Origin: Salvator merianae
Taxonomy: Eukaryota > Chordata > Lepidosauria > Squamata > Teiidae
NCBI GenBank assembly: GCA_003586115.2
Contig: QVOM02000126.1
Coordinates: 9,828,230 to 9,892,229, forward strand
Direction: 5' to 3'
DNA: 64,000 nucleotides
This document shows, one piece after another, positions 10,334-22,037 of the stretch. The position numbers were made by a program, and so were the translations under genes. Each line of letters begins with the position of its first letter. Position 1 is the stretch's first letter. The notes under the pieces were generated by a model. That model did no database searches. It had not been told where the DNA came from and saw only the letters and a list, made by a program, of their open reading frames with translations.

Positions 10334-11272
10334 CATGTTTAATCATTTGACCATCAAGCGGGAAAGTTTCCCTGCATCTCCAGCAGCTTTGGCATTGCGA
10401 AGGAGAAGGAAATATTAGAGATATGCAAACAGTAATTCTGACTCCTCGCAATTTCATGCTGTCACTCTCAGGGCAAATGCGAGCAGACAAGTTCAGCACA
10501 GCAAAGTGAGGTGATAGGGGAACTGTGAAGAATGACAGCAACAGCATCCTCCACTCTTTCAACTCCTTCTTTCTGTCAGGCTCCAGACGAACAAATGCTT
10601 GTCAAATACAAACGGCGGAGCACAAGAAACAGGCGCTTTGGCACGGAAAAAACAACTGTGATTTTTCTTTCTTGTTGGCGGCTTTCTGGCGGCAGAGCAG
10701 AGCAGATGGCTTTCTGGTAATGATGGAGTAAAAATTAATTACAGTGGGTTTTTTTTTTTTTAATGATTGCAACGCAGGATAGGAGTTAAAATATTCAGTT
10801 GCTAGGACTACGAGAAGTAAAGGCACTTGTAAACAAGTGAGCAGAAAAGAATAGAATCAACTCTTTAAAAAAAAAAAAAAAGCGCACAGGGAAGGATACT
10901 TCCCATGTCACAAGGAATCCCAACTCTTTTGACAAATTCCTTGTGGTTAGAGAAACTGCTCGGAAAGCAGAGACCAGAAAGGCCTCAGTTCAGTCCCCAG
11001 CATCTTCCAGAAGGCAGGGGGAATCAGTCCCAGATCCCAGCTGGGGTCAACCTTGGTTGATGCTTCTGGGGATGTTTTTCATGTGTTTGCATAAGTTTAC
11101 ACAGAGGTAGGTGGCAAGAGACAGGGCTTTTTGCAGGAGCTGAAACAGCAAACCCCTCTGCCCCAACTAAACCCTTCTTCTCCTTTGTCTTCGCCTTCTT
11201 CCCTTTCCTCTTCCTCTTCTTCCACTTTCCCTTCCTCCTCTTCTTCTTCATCTCCTTCTCCTCCTTGTCTCC
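10334..11272. other. Unassigned stretch, mostly unique; tRNA-SINE remnant and CTT-rich tract
   Basis: About 10340-10740 looks unique and non-repetitive. Poly-T at about 10748 and poly-A at about 10865 are present. Around 10950-11020 a GGAAAGCAGAG...TTCAGTCCCCAGC segment resembles the B-box half of the SINEs at 36.8 kb. A CCTTCTTC-type pyrimidine tract fills 11165-11272. No gene is evident. Confidence 0.45.
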
Positions 11273-11557
11273 AGAACATTCCACGGTGGAACAGACCTCA
11301 CATTCAGCGGCCATTCGCACTGCGAGGACTGAAACATCCAGGCAACAGGCTGCCAGCACTTGCAGTGCGAATGCTGGCCGCCCATGCCATGACAGTGGCC
11401 AGGGAAACATCCGGACGCTGTCATGGCAACCGGGGATGTGGTGCAACTGTGCAGGTGCAGCCGCGCAACACAGCATTTGCACCAGAAGGAGGTGCGAACA
11501 CTATGTACCAGGAGCCTCTGCAAAGTGCAAACAAACCTCACTAGTGTGAACGGGCCC
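11273..11557. mobile_element. Truncated GGGCC-TIR MITE
   Basis: The body reads CCATTCGCACTGCGAGG, CCATGACAGTGGCC and ACCAGAAGGAGGTGCGAAC, and ends CACTAGTGTGAACGGGCCC. The left terminus is missing at the junction with the CTT-rich tract, and no TSD can be assigned. Confidence 0.75.
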
Positions 11558-12359
11558 TGTATCTTGTAGTAGAGAATTCCAAAAGTTTGACTGTATGCTA
11601 TAGGGGGAAAATCACTTTGTTCATTCCAACTTATTCCAGTGACCCCTAGTTCTAGTGTGGTGGGAAGGGGAGGAAAACGTTCCCCCTTATCTTTTTTAAA
11701 AAGTATAAAATTTTATTATGTTCTATTGGTGTATATACGAATATTAATCTACAAACTAATATACAAAACAAAACATAATCCACACAAACCACAACAAACA
11801 AACAAAAAGACACCCTATTCTAAGTGTCGCCGTCCACATGGGCCCCCGTACACCTTTCTCATTTAAAAATTGCACAATCTTAGAGGCCTCAAACACCATT
11901 AATGTTCCCACTTTTCCATTCTGACCACCGCATTCACAGTTTTGTACATCTTCACATATCCCGCCACACTCGTCAACTTTCTGAGTGCAGCCAACAGCCC
12001 CTCCCCCCTGCTGAAAGCTGATTGGTGAGCTTCCTTCAGAGGGTTCACAGGAAGCTCACGAACCAATTTTCAATAAGGGGAGGCCCCTCTGGCTTCTGGC
12101 TTCGAACACCCATAATGGCCGCCACTCTGTTCATGGAGATCCAAGCTTGGAAGCTACTCTGTCTCTCTCTGATCTACTTCCCCTCCTCCTCATACCTGTT
12201 TTTTTCCTAGTCTTTCTTGGGGGGGGGGCTGCTAAGGTGTCTTAGGAAGGCACCCCAGAGGCTTGTCCAAAAAAACCACAAGCTAGGAGCCACATGTACT
12301 CAGCCTATGCTTTTAACAAAGTTCTTGGCCTTTTGGACTTTATGAGCTTGTACAACCAA
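11558..12359. other. Unassigned stretch, AT-rich in part
   Basis: 11690-11960 is A/T-rich and ORF-poor, with CAAACAAACAAAAAG, and looks like an old unclassified interspersed repeat. A G8-9 run occurs near 12222. No gene features. Confidence 0.35.
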
Positions 12360-14418
12360 GGGTGTTTCTACACTTACCCTTGAACTGGAACACAAGTGTA
12401 GACTGTGGGCCTCCTGTCTGCACTGTAGCCCAATCCAAGGGAGGCCCCATGTCCTGCTGGTTTGCTCCATCCATGCTGGATGAAGTTTAATTCCCAGTCA
12501 GGGACTCCCTGATGGGGATTACTGGTAGACCTCAACACTGAGGTCTACAGCAGACCAACAGACCCTGATCCAGAACATAGAGGTCTACAGAAGGCACAAC
12601 TCTGTGTCTGGGACTGCTGGGGGATCCATTTTAGTGGTGCACCAAAGTGCTTCACTGAAATGGGTTCCCTGGTGCCTCCATGGCTAGGAACTTCCATTCC
12701 TAGCCCTCAGCACCCTTGGAGGCTGGCCCAGAAGCTTGCCTGAATGCTGGGGCCAGGGTGGGGGTGGCGGTGGGGGCTGGTCTACATCGAAACATAAAGT
12801 TGGAAGGGACCTCCTGGATCATCAAGTCCAACCCCCTGCTCAATGCAGGATTCCCTAAACCATCCCCGATAAATGGCCGTCCAGTCTCCGCTTGAAAACC
12901 TCCATCGAAGGGGAACTCACCACCTCCTGTGGCAACCTATTCCACTGGTTGATCGTCCTTACTGTCATAAATTTTTTTTCTAACATCTAATCTGAATCTT
13001 TTCCCCTGCAGTTTCATCCCGTTGCTTCTAGTCCTTCCTTGTGCAAGTGAGAACAAGCCTGATCCTTCTGCACTGTGACAGCCCTTTAGGTATTTGTAGA
13101 CAGCTATCATGTCCCCTCTCAGTCTTCTGTTTTGTAGGCTAAACATTCCTAGTTCCTTTAACCGTTCCTCATAGGACATGGTTTGTAGACCATTCACCAT
13201 CTTGGTAGCTCTCCTTTGAACCTGCTCCAGTTTGTCAGTGTCTTTTTTAAACTGGGGTGCCCAGAACTGGACACAGTACTCCAGATGAGGTCTGACCAAG
13301 GCAGAGTAGAGAGGGATAATAACTTCCCGCGATCTGGACTCTATGCTTCTCTTAATACACCCCAGGATTGTGTTTGCCTTTTTTGCAGCTGCTTTGCACT
13401 GTTGACTCATGTTCAATCTATGATCTACTAGGACACCCAGGTCCTTTTCACATGTGCTGTTGCTCAGCCGGATTCCTCCCATTCTATATGTGTTTTTTTC
13501 ATTTTTCTTGCCCAGATGTAGTACCTTGCATTTTTCCTTGTTAAATACCATTCTGTTAGTTGCAGCCCATTGTTCAAGTTTTTCTAAATCTTTTTGAATC
13601 CTCTCTCTCTCTTCTCTAGTGTTAGCAACCCGCCCCCCTAGCTTTGTGTCATCAGCAAATTTGATCAGTTTCCCCTCAACTCCCTCATCCAGATCATTTA
13701 TAAAAATGTTAAACATAACTGGGCCCAGCACAGAGCCTTGAGGTACACCGCTTGAGACTTTCTTCCAATTGGATGTGCAGCCATTTATAACCACTCTTTG
13801 AGTACGATCACTAAGCCAGTTGTGAACCCACCTAACAGTTACCTTGTCAATCCCATATTTGATCATTTTTTCAATGAGGATGGTATGAGATACTTTGTCA
13901 AATGCTTTGCTGAAGTCAAGATATACTATGTCTACGGCATTTCCCTGATCAACCCATTCAGTGATTTTGTCATAGAATGAAATTAGATTAGTCTGACATG
14001 ACTTGTTTGTTACAAACCCATGTTGACTACGGTTAATTACTGAATTCCCCTCCAAATGCTGGCATACATGTTGCTTAATACTTTGTTCAAAAATCTTTCC
14101 TGGTATTGAAGTCAGGCTAACAGGCCTGTAGTTCCCTGGGTCCGCCTTCTTCCCTTTTTTGAAGATAGGGACAACGTTTGCCCTTCTCCAGTCATCTGGG
14201 ACTTCTCCTGTTCTCCATGAATTTTCAAAGATTACAGCAAGTGGTTCAGCAATAACCCCTGCTAATTCCTTCAGTACCCTAGGATGTAATCCAATCTAAA
14301 CCAGCACCATTGTGCAGACAGCATTGTTCCAGACCATACCTTGCCATGATCTGGCCTAGTGATCTTGCAGGTTGAGACCCACTGATCCAGATCAGATCCT
14401 TTCAGTGCAGAAAGGCCC
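12360..14418. mobile_element. Family B GGGCCTTTCTRCACTT MITE carrying a CR1 insertion
   Basis: It starts GGGTGTTTCTACACTTACC and ends TTTCAGTGCAGAAAGGCCC. Flanks are CAA and AAA (one mismatch). The body (12360-12786 plus 14292-14418) has the family B blocks GGTCTACAG, GATCCATTTTAGTG and CTAGGAACTTCCATTCCTAG. The intervening 1.5 kb is a CR1 LINE. Confidence 0.75.
12787..14291 (-). mobile_element. CR1-type LINE, 5'-truncated, RT domain present
   Basis: The minus strand holds an open frame of 372 codons (14055 to 12937), extended upstream by recognisable PGNYRPVSLTS-like coding sequence to about 14290. This is a non-LTR reverse transcriptase: motif A with LDFSKAFD at residues 47-54, SGVPQGSVLGP at 102-112, and the catalytic FADD at 133-136. 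The C-terminal block runs through HLEYCVQFWAPQ to the end. Downstream, the 3' UTR ends with the GGAAGGGACCTCC..GTCCAACCCCCTGC motif typical of ATTCTATGA-type CR1. The endonuclease domain and 5' end are missing, as usual for truncated retrotransposition. It sits inside a family B MITE. The open frame suggests a fairly young copy, but it is not an autonomous element. Confidence 0.93.
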
Positions 14419-14504
14419 AAAGTATTTTTCGTTTCATTGGTGTTATCTGGCCTGGTTCTGCTGCATTTCAAGTTCTTATCTTAATTACTGCTGTAAAATC
14501 AGGA

Positions 14505-14541
<37 letters not shown>

Positions 14542-16122
14542 TTGTTTGGAATTCTCCAGTTTGCTGCGTTGCAACACCATTTCCTTTATTTGAGTTAATT
14601 TATAAGTTGATGCAGAAAAGCTCCCCTTGATGAATAGGCACAGAAGGGGGTATATATAATTAGGAACCATACATTAGCTTTACACACATGCTGTATGAGT
14701 TTCATATTTTGTACCTCTGTATACTGTATTTTCCTGGAACAGCTGTTAGCATAAAAACAAAAAGAAATAGCATTTCACCCAGTCCATAGCGTAGTTATAG
14801 AATTTCTTACCACCCTGTGGGGCTTGGGTCCCCAACATACACAAGTTGATGGGAAATAAGGTTACTAGCAATGAAGGCTACATTCTGTAGCCCAGTTCTA
14901 TAGGCTAACTCTTGGCTGTTGTGGCTATAGAAATGTGGCAGACTTCATGTTCTCTTTTTACAATTCCCAGTGCATCTGCTTGGCAGTTGCAAGGTTTCAA
15001 AGACTGTTTGTCCAGCACATAGGTATCCTGTCGTCCCGAGCAGGGAGGATTCCCAGTCCCCAAACACTCAGCTGACAACAGGCTACAAACAGCAGCTGGT
15101 TTTTACTACTTGCTGCAACACAGTTTGCACAAGACAGTTTGATTACCAAATTCAGAGGAGCAGACGAGAAGAGTAAGCGAAATAGGAGCCAGATCAAGAG
15201 CTGAGGTGGGTCAGTCCAAATGCAGTATCCAGAAGCAGGAAGGTTGCTTGAAGGATGGATTGCCAGCAACACCTGATGCCGGTTTTTCCTGGCCTTTTAT
15301 CCTTCAAGCTCAGACTCAGAGTCCAACAGGTGGGAAGGGCATAGCAGAGTTCCCTCCTCTTTTGCTATAGCCTTAAAGCCCTAAGCCTATTAACCTTTTC
15401 CTGCCTCTGCTGCCTAGGGAGAGGTCTCTCCATCTATGGCCTATGGGAAAGCCCAGGTCCTGAAGAGTCTGTGCCCCTTGGGTCAGGGTTTTCTGGCCCT
15501 GAAGGGTCGCTGTGTGCTGGTGCCCTGTCCTCATCTGAGGAGTCCAATGAATCTGCTGCCATGGGTGCAGGGCAGGGCATGACAATAGGCTCTTCATATG
15601 TTCCTGTGAAGCTTTCTTGCCTAAGATTTCCAAGCACTAGATGAAGAAATTTCACTCTTGACTTCCAGGATATATTGGCATGAGCCTTGTTCCCTTTGCA
15701 CTTAAATTGGGTTGTTGTTTTTAAAAAGGAAGGGAAGTTCTTTTTGGATTACATTGATCATGAATCTTGACCACCTTTGGGGGCCTGTGGTCCAAAAAAG
15801 GACCTAGACCTACAAAGTCATGAGGGTGGCTAGTGAGGGTGGTCAGAAGAACAAAGCCACCCCTGCCCTACAACAATATGGGAAGTGGTTGAGAATCCAA
15901 CATGGCAGCAAAAAGAAACTTGTCTGACATCATGGAGGAGCTTCAGATAAACCCTGCAAACCAGGGTAGTGCAGAAGAAGAATTTTTGCCCACAACCTCC
16001 CCATACCCTTGCTGGCCACCACTGCAAAGCTGGACTGATCTTTCTGGGTTTTTTTTTTCCTTTTTCCTTGTAAAAAGCAGATTCCTAACTCTTACTCAGA
16101 CTGTGTCAATGGGGTTTGTGTA
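14419..16122. other. Unassigned stretch with AT microsatellite and possible LTR-like block
   Basis: A TA dinucleotide run lies at about 14509-14536. About 15000-15600 is a moderately GC-rich block with no TIRs I could find; it may be part of an LTR-type or other retroelement, but I saw no protein motif. A T-rich run occurs at 16050. No host exon was recognised. Confidence 0.35.
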
Positions 16123-16498
16123 GGAGCCTGTTCGCACTGTACAGCCTAGAATGGTATCACAATATCATTCTAGGCTGTAGAAGACCTTGCAGTGAGGCAG
16201 CCATCTGCACTGCAGCACTCACAGTGTGGATGGATGGCTTAACCACCGTGACAGCAGCTGCAGCAATGTCCAGCTATTGCCATAGCAACTGGGAATGCAG
16301 TGGGTGGTGTGAACGCTGCTGACTGGGAGCCATCCAGCTGCTCCTGGTCAACCTGTGGAGAACAGTTTTGTTGTCCACAGCTAGTAGCGTCCAAGAGCAA
16401 CTGTAGATGCTCCTGGATGCTGCGGCAGCAGGGCCGTGCGGACGCACTTACCCAGTGAGTGTCTGCTCGCTCACTACGGGCAAAATGTGAACAGGTCC
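16123..16498. mobile_element. GGGCC-TIR MITE, 376 bp
   Basis: Left end GGAGCCTGTTCGCACTGTAC, right end CAAAATGTGAACAGGTCC. An internal hairpin (CCTAGAATGGTAT / ATATCATTCTAGG) lies next to the left end. Flanks are GTA and TAC, so the TSD is unclear. This uninterrupted copy is the reference for the 8943 and 47345 copies. Confidence 0.82.
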
Positions 16499-16749
16499 TA
16501 CGCTCAGGCATGCCGTCTAATGCCATCAGGACAGATGAGTATGGTACCATCGACTCGCCTGCCTCCTCAAGAAGAGGCAGTGAGCCAGTGATTGATGACT
16601 GTGTAGTAAGGACTGAGCCAGTGATTGGGAAACATCACCTCCTTTCAGGAAACTAGCCTGTCCTGCTCATCAGATCAGGGCTCAGTCTGCTGAAGAGAAG
16701 ACACGTCTTCCGGCTGATGACTTTCTCCTTCCCATGCGAGCCATCATTA
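16499..16749. other. Unassigned spacer
   Basis: Short sequence with no recognised feature. Confidence 0.4.
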
Positions 16750-17733
16750 ACATAAGAACATAAGAGAGGCCTTGCTGGATCAGGCCACAGCCCATCTAGA
16801 CCAGCATTCTGTTTCACACAGTGGCCCACCAATTGCTTCTGGGCATTCTCAAGCAGAAGGCAAAGACAAAACCTTCATTTGCTCTCGACTCCCTGCAAAT
16901 GGCCTTTAGAGGCATCCTGTCTGTCTCTCCAGCCTGGAGGTAGTACGTAGGCATCCATTCTAGTAGCCATTGATACACCTGACCTCCATGAATCTGTCCA
17001 ATCCCTTCTTAAAGCTGTCCAGGCTGATGGCTGTCACCACCTCATCCGATAATAAATTCCACAGACCGACGACCCTCTGGGTGAAAAAATACTTCCCCTT
17101 GTCAGTCCTAACTCTCCTACCCATCAGCTTCAGAGAGTGCCCCCTGGTCCTAGTGTTGTGTGAGAGAGAAAAAAACTTCTCTTTATCCACCTTATCCATA
17201 CTGTGCACGATTTTATATACTTCAATCAGGTCTCCTCTTAAACGCCACTTTTCAAGGCTGAAGAGGCCAAGGTGTTGCAGCCTGATTTCGTAAGGAAGGT
17301 GTTCCAGCCCCTTGATCATTCTGGTTGGCCTTTTCTGCACCTTCTCCAGTTCCACAATATCCTTTCTGAGGTGAGGTGACCAGAATTGTACACAATATTC
17401 CAAGTGTGGCCTCACCATAGATTTGTAAAGAGGCACAATGACACTTGCTGATTTGTTTTCTATTCCCTTCCTTATTATCCCTAGCACTGAATTTGCTTTT
17501 TTCACTGCCACTGCACACTGGGTTGACACCTTCATTGAGCTGTCTACCAGAACCCCAAGATCCTTTTCCTGGTCTGTCACAGAAAGTTTGGGCCCCATCA
17601 GTTTATAGGTGTAATTGGGGTTCTTTGCCCCAATGTGCATCACTTTGCACTTGCTAAGATTGAAGTGCATTTGCCACTTCGTTGCCCACTCACCCAATGT
17701 CAGGAGATCCCTCTGGAGCTCTTTACATTCTCT
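16750..17733 (-). mobile_element. CR1-type LINE (ACATAAGA lineage), ORF2 C-terminus and 3' UTR
   Basis: The minus strand encodes the part of ORF2 downstream of the RT core: QEKDLGVLVDSS, HLEYCVQFWSPHLRKDI, then ARTKGKYFF-like and VVTAISLDSF blocks. The 3' UTR ends in a TCTTATGTTCTTATGTT motif (seen as ACATAAGAACATAAGA on the plus strand at 16750). The copy is cut at about 17733, just after GAGATCCCTCTGGAGCTCTTTACA. A longer open frame runs on to 17961, but its first 85 codons are unrelated flanking DNA. Same lineage as 58621-60572. Confidence 0.93.
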
Positions 17734-19207
17734 TAGGCTACTCCCCGCAGGGGCAGAATGCAACCAAGTGAAGGGAGCCACCCCTGAGGTACATTCCTCG
17801 CTGCCCCAAAGCCTCACTGCCACGGAATGAAAGTTCCACAGCTGTGAGGTTTGTGACCGGGCTGCTTTCTCGCCAAACCAGAAACAGCCCTGGAAATCAG
17901 CTGGTTTGGGTCCAACAAGAAAGCAGCCTGGCCAGAAATGAGGGCAAAGTTCTTCTCCCATCCTGCATCACTCTATGCAGAGGGGAAGAAGGCACCTTAG
18001 GGACTGAAAATCCCAAAACCGTCAGGCTAGGCAAGTCCCAGGGTGATTGCATTGACTCAGAAACTGGTTAGGAGTACATCTACCACCCTGGGGATTTCCA
18101 GATGTTTGGATGTTCCACTCCTGGGCCAGTTGGGAGATTACGCTGTTTTGCTTAGGTCATGTTGGAAGACACACTCTAGTGCAAGAAATGAGACGCTGCA
18201 GTCTAATCTTTTTTGGCACATTTTTTTTCCATCGTAGAAGTTATTGGACTTTATTTTCAGAGATCTGAATGTTACCGGTGGTTTCTAATACCTGAACTTA
18301 GCTGAATGTTAATATTCAACTCGCTTGAAACTTTTACTGCCCAAAAACTTTAATGCAACCTTAACATAATGCAAATCTGTTCTTCTGTTTATATGGGAGC
18401 TGAAATTAAAAACTGCTACATTCCAAAGATAGGTGAAGTAGAGATATATGGAAATCAGTTGATTTCCAAAGGAAAATAAAGTTATTCATGAATCTTAATA
18501 TTTATGTGAGAGGCTTTTTTTTTTTAATTAGGATTAAAAAATATTATCTCCTAAAATGTACCCAAGCATATAGTTCTGTTGAAGCCTATAGCTACACCTA
18601 TAACATCAAAATGAAACCTGATTTTGCTTTCTGCCCCAAGAAAGAAGCAGCCCTGTGTGATAACTAATTTAGATAATGCTAATTATATTGGTTGGGCCTT
18701 GTAGCAGGATAGCTGGTATAAAAACTTGATTAGAAACTGGTTTTTATATTTAAAAAGATGCTCATTTCTTCAGACTGTGTCCAAAGGACACTGCCCATTT
18801 TGTTCAGCCTGTGACCGCAACGGCACTAGAGGAGAACAAATATGATGATCCTTCTGGGGAGAAAAAGAGCATCAAAGCATCAGAATAAAATCTCAAGTTA
18901 TCTTTGTCATGAATGCCGTGGCATCACACTCCATCAGGCTTCTGGATGGATCCCTGTGTGTTTCCATACTGGGAGGTACCTGGGGGTGTACACCTGAGAT
19001 GAAGTGCCTGCCCTGCACATCACTGGTTACTTTCCAGTCTCCATTTTGGTACATGCAGGCACCAGATAGAGTGGGGAACAAAGCACTCCTTCTCATATCC
19101 TCAGCCCAGGGCACCTCAGGCTAGCATTGTGCTCCTTGGTAGGCACGACATGCCACCAAAAATGGAACAGCAATGCCCCAGCCCTTGCCCTAATGCAGTT
19201 GTGGGGG
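17734..19207. other. Unassigned stretch
   Basis: No repeat family or gene recognised. 18230-18760 is A+T-rich and looks single-copy. Reading frames are under 80 codons. Confidence 0.4.
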
Positions 19208-19440
19208 TACATAAGAACATAAGAACAGCCCTGTTGGATCAGGCCACAGCCCATCTAGTCCAGCATCCCATCTCACAAAGTGGTCCACCAATTGCTTCTG
19301 AGCATTCTCAAGCTCTCAACTCCCTGCAAATGGCCTTTACAGGCATCCTGCCTGTCTGTCCAACCTGAAGGCAGTACCTAGGCATCCATTCTAGTAGCCA
19401 TTGATACATCTGACTTCCATGAATCTGTCCAATTAATCAT
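19208..19440 (-). repeat. CR1 3' UTR fragment (ACATAAGA lineage)
   Basis: Plus-strand text runs ACATAAGAACATAAGAAC, GTTGGATCAGGCCACAGCCC, then CCATTGATACATCTGACTTCC, matching the 3' end of the 16750 and 58621 copies. Truncated just before the ORF2 C-terminal codons. Confidence 0.9.
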
Positions 19441-19461
19441 ATTTAAGATAAATTCACAATA

Positions 19462-19760
19462 TGAAGAAGAGGAAGAAGAACTTGGTTTTTATACCCTGCT
19501 TTTCTCAGCTGAAGCTGACTCAAAGTGGCTTACAAGGTTATTTTTTGCCTGAAGGCTTACATCTATCTATCTTCCACATTACACAATGTGATGCTCCCTA
19601 TTTATCTACTAGCAATTACTTGCTTTCGAACAGCTAGGTTGGCTGGATCTAGAGGCCAGTAGAGGGCACTCATCCCTTCTACACGGCAGACAGGGGCCTT
19701 GAACTCCGATCCTCCTATTGAAAGATCAGTGCCTTAGCCTTCTGCACCACCGTGCCTCCG
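19462..19760 (-). repeat. tRNA-derived SINE
   Basis: On the minus strand it begins CCGGAGGCACGGTGGTGCAG, then GGCTAAGGCACTGATC, a B-box-like GGAGTTCAAGGCC, and ends with a CGCTTTGAGTCAGCTT-like tail, a TATAAAAACC block and GAAGAA-type repeats. A second full copy lies at 41876-42175. The promoter boxes suggest RNA polymerase III ancestry. Confidence 0.85.
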
Positions 19761-21027
19761 GTAATACATTTCATTAGATTTTATTCTGTTGCCATTTTAG
19801 AAAAATGTTTGAACAGAAATGATGACTGGCTTTATGAATTGAAGTTAATAGATATTAAAAGTGACTAATTGACCTTCTCCTTTTTCCTAAGATGGGGGGG
19901 GAAAGTGTTTTGTGTTTTTTTAATGGCTATATATAAATGTTTTAATTAAATAAATTATAAGGGATATTTCTATGCTGTGCTACACTTCTCATTTATATAA
20001 AGCAGACATTTTAACCTTGACTTCCTCATTTCATCACTTTCCCTAAGGGATGTAGCTAGGGTAACAAACAAACCAAGATGAACTCCCAATGGTTGGCAAA
20101 CGGAAACACTATAACATAGGCCCCAACTCCTGGGCAGGAACTAGGTTCCTCTAGTATAGACAGGGAGGCCAGGACAACTCTGAACATGTGTCTAGCAGCA
20201 TTCTCATGTTTGGGATTTTTATAAAATTAAAGGCTTGGTTTGAAAGACCATGCAGTCAGGAACCGATCCTCAAAGAGCAGAAATAATTAGGCTCACATCA
20301 GTAAAAAGTATGCTTTTATTGAAGGGCAAGAAATACACAAAATAACTTTATAACAAGGCAAAAAACAGAAACAGTGTTAAATGGGGAATTTTACTCAATA
20401 GTAGCAGCAACTCAAAGCGAGAGGTAGTCACAGCAGACACAATTAAACAGTAACATGTGTCAAGTGAGGAGGTTTTAACTGGAACTCCAGCAAAGAATAA
20501 TGTTAGAATAAAAGTGACCAGCTCTAGTCACTGATACTAAGCAAGAGAAACAGAAGAGGGAAGCCAGCTAAGCTAGGGAAACAAAGGAAATGTTTTAACC
20601 AATCAGCACCTATTCCTAAGAGAGAAGAGGCAGACTAGAGGGTAAGAAATTCAGGGTTCTAAAACCTTGCTTTTGCAGCTGAGGAGAGTTAGCATTGTGG
20701 ATCAGAGTACCTCAATCTAATAAACTATTCCTCTTTGACTATCAGTTCGAACATCCTCTTAATTGCTGCAATCACATCCCCTCTACCCCAATAATTGGGG
20801 TGACCCAATCAAGCCTCAACTCCTTTTTTCTGAAGAGGAGTGGAGCTTTCCAAAGTTTGAGTAAGGAAATGAAACCACAGGAGAGAAGTGAGGGAAACTG
20901 GCTGAGGAAACAGAGTGGGGTCTTCTCTTGATTGGGGGTGGGCTTCACAGTTCTGGGAGTAGGCAAATATTTCAGGAACACACTAACATGCACACTCACA
21001 CAAATGATTGGACTAAAGCAATCTGGG
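19761..21027. other. Unassigned stretch
   Basis: Mostly A+T-rich, no gene signal. A GCTTTTATTGAAG motif near 20310 resembles the reverse of a polyadenylation region, hinting at an old retroelement or LTR fragment on the minus strand, which I could not confirm. Confidence 0.35.
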
Positions 21028-22037
21028 AGTCTCTCCAGATGCTCCCAAATACTGTTGCCTGCAGTTTGACCAGGAGCATCTGGATTGCTCCAAGTCAGCA
21101 GTGTTCACACACTCTTCTGAGTAGGAACAGTGCAAGTCAGTAGTGCAATACATCTGTGGCTGTGTAGTAATGCACTGCATCCCCAGTCGCCATGGCCACT
21201 GTCAGACATTGCCATGGCCACTGTCATGGTGACTGGGCAGCCATCTGCATGTTACGTGCTGGTGGCCCACTTTGGGGCTGTTCCAGCCCTCACAGTGGAC
21301 CTTTTCACACTTCACAGTAGTGAGCGTCAGGAACGCCCACTAGTGAAGTGCTTTCACACACATGGACGCTCGTAGCGACCGGCAGCGGACTTGATCCGCT
21401 GCCGATCGCTACTAGCGCCAGACAGGAAAGTAGCTGTCTGAATCCTCACCTGAAGTTCAAAGTGAGCTTCAGGTGAGGATTCATTCGCACCTACCTTTCT
21501 TGTCCGTGGTGGCAGCCATCTTCTGGGCGATCGGCCCGCCCAGCATGCATTGCGTGATCATGTGATCACTCAATGCATGCTGGGCAATGGAATCCAGCGC
21601 TTCGCACAGGCCCGAATGGGCCTGTACGAGGACCCAATGGCCCCCACGCCGCCGCGATCAGGCCAGGGATGCTGGACGAGGCGGTGCTGCGCCCCGTCCA
21701 GTGTTCTGGTGCCCGATCGCGGGCGCGAATGCCGGTCGCCGCGGCAGCGGCCTGCAAAACGTCAGGCTACTGGCAAGGTGACTGGGAGGTCCGTGCGGCG
21801 CGCCGTGATGATGTCATCACGGCGCGGGCCTCCCGGTCACCATGGAAGCAGCCTGACACTTGCTGGCCGCTGCGTGGCGAGCATCAGGCCGGATGATGGC
21901 GTTCGCACGATGGGGTCTGTTCCACGCTAGAATGTGCTAATTAGCACATTCTAGCGTGGACAGTGTGAACAGACCCAGTGTGGATGGACACTGCACTGTG
22001 GGGTCTTGTACAGCCTAGAATGGTATTATTGTTTCAG
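21028..22037. mobile_element. Decayed GGGCC-TIR MITE body split by a younger MITE
   Basis: The segments 21028-21296 and 21977-22037 read as one MITE body: CCAGATGCTCCCAAA, CCAGGAGCATCTGG, CCATGGCCACTGTCATGG, CTGTTCCAGCCCTCACAGT, then GTGTGGATGGACACTG and TACAGCCTAGAATGG. The middle is a complete 680-bp MITE. Outer termini are eroded. Confidence 0.72.
21297..21976. mobile_element. Long-subfamily GGGCC-TIR MITE, 680 bp, perfect 3-bp TSD
   Basis: Left end GGACCTTTTCACACTTCACAG, right end GGACAGTGTGAACAGACCC, AGT on both sides (21294-21296 and 21977-21979). It is rich in nested inverted repeats: GTGATCATGTGATCAC, TGATGATGTCATCA and TGCTAATTAGCA. Its interior is markedly CpG-rich (about 21500-21850). 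No protein is encoded. Confidence 0.9.

Noticed and set aside
15000..15600. LTR retrotransposon long terminal repeat
   Set aside because: Composition is suggestive, but I found no paired repeat, primer-binding site or polyprotein motif, so it was left unassigned.
16960..17961. 333-codon frame as a single gene
   Set aside because: Only the part after about 17733 (minus sense) is CR1 ORF2; the first about 85 codons are unrelated flanking DNA read through by chance.
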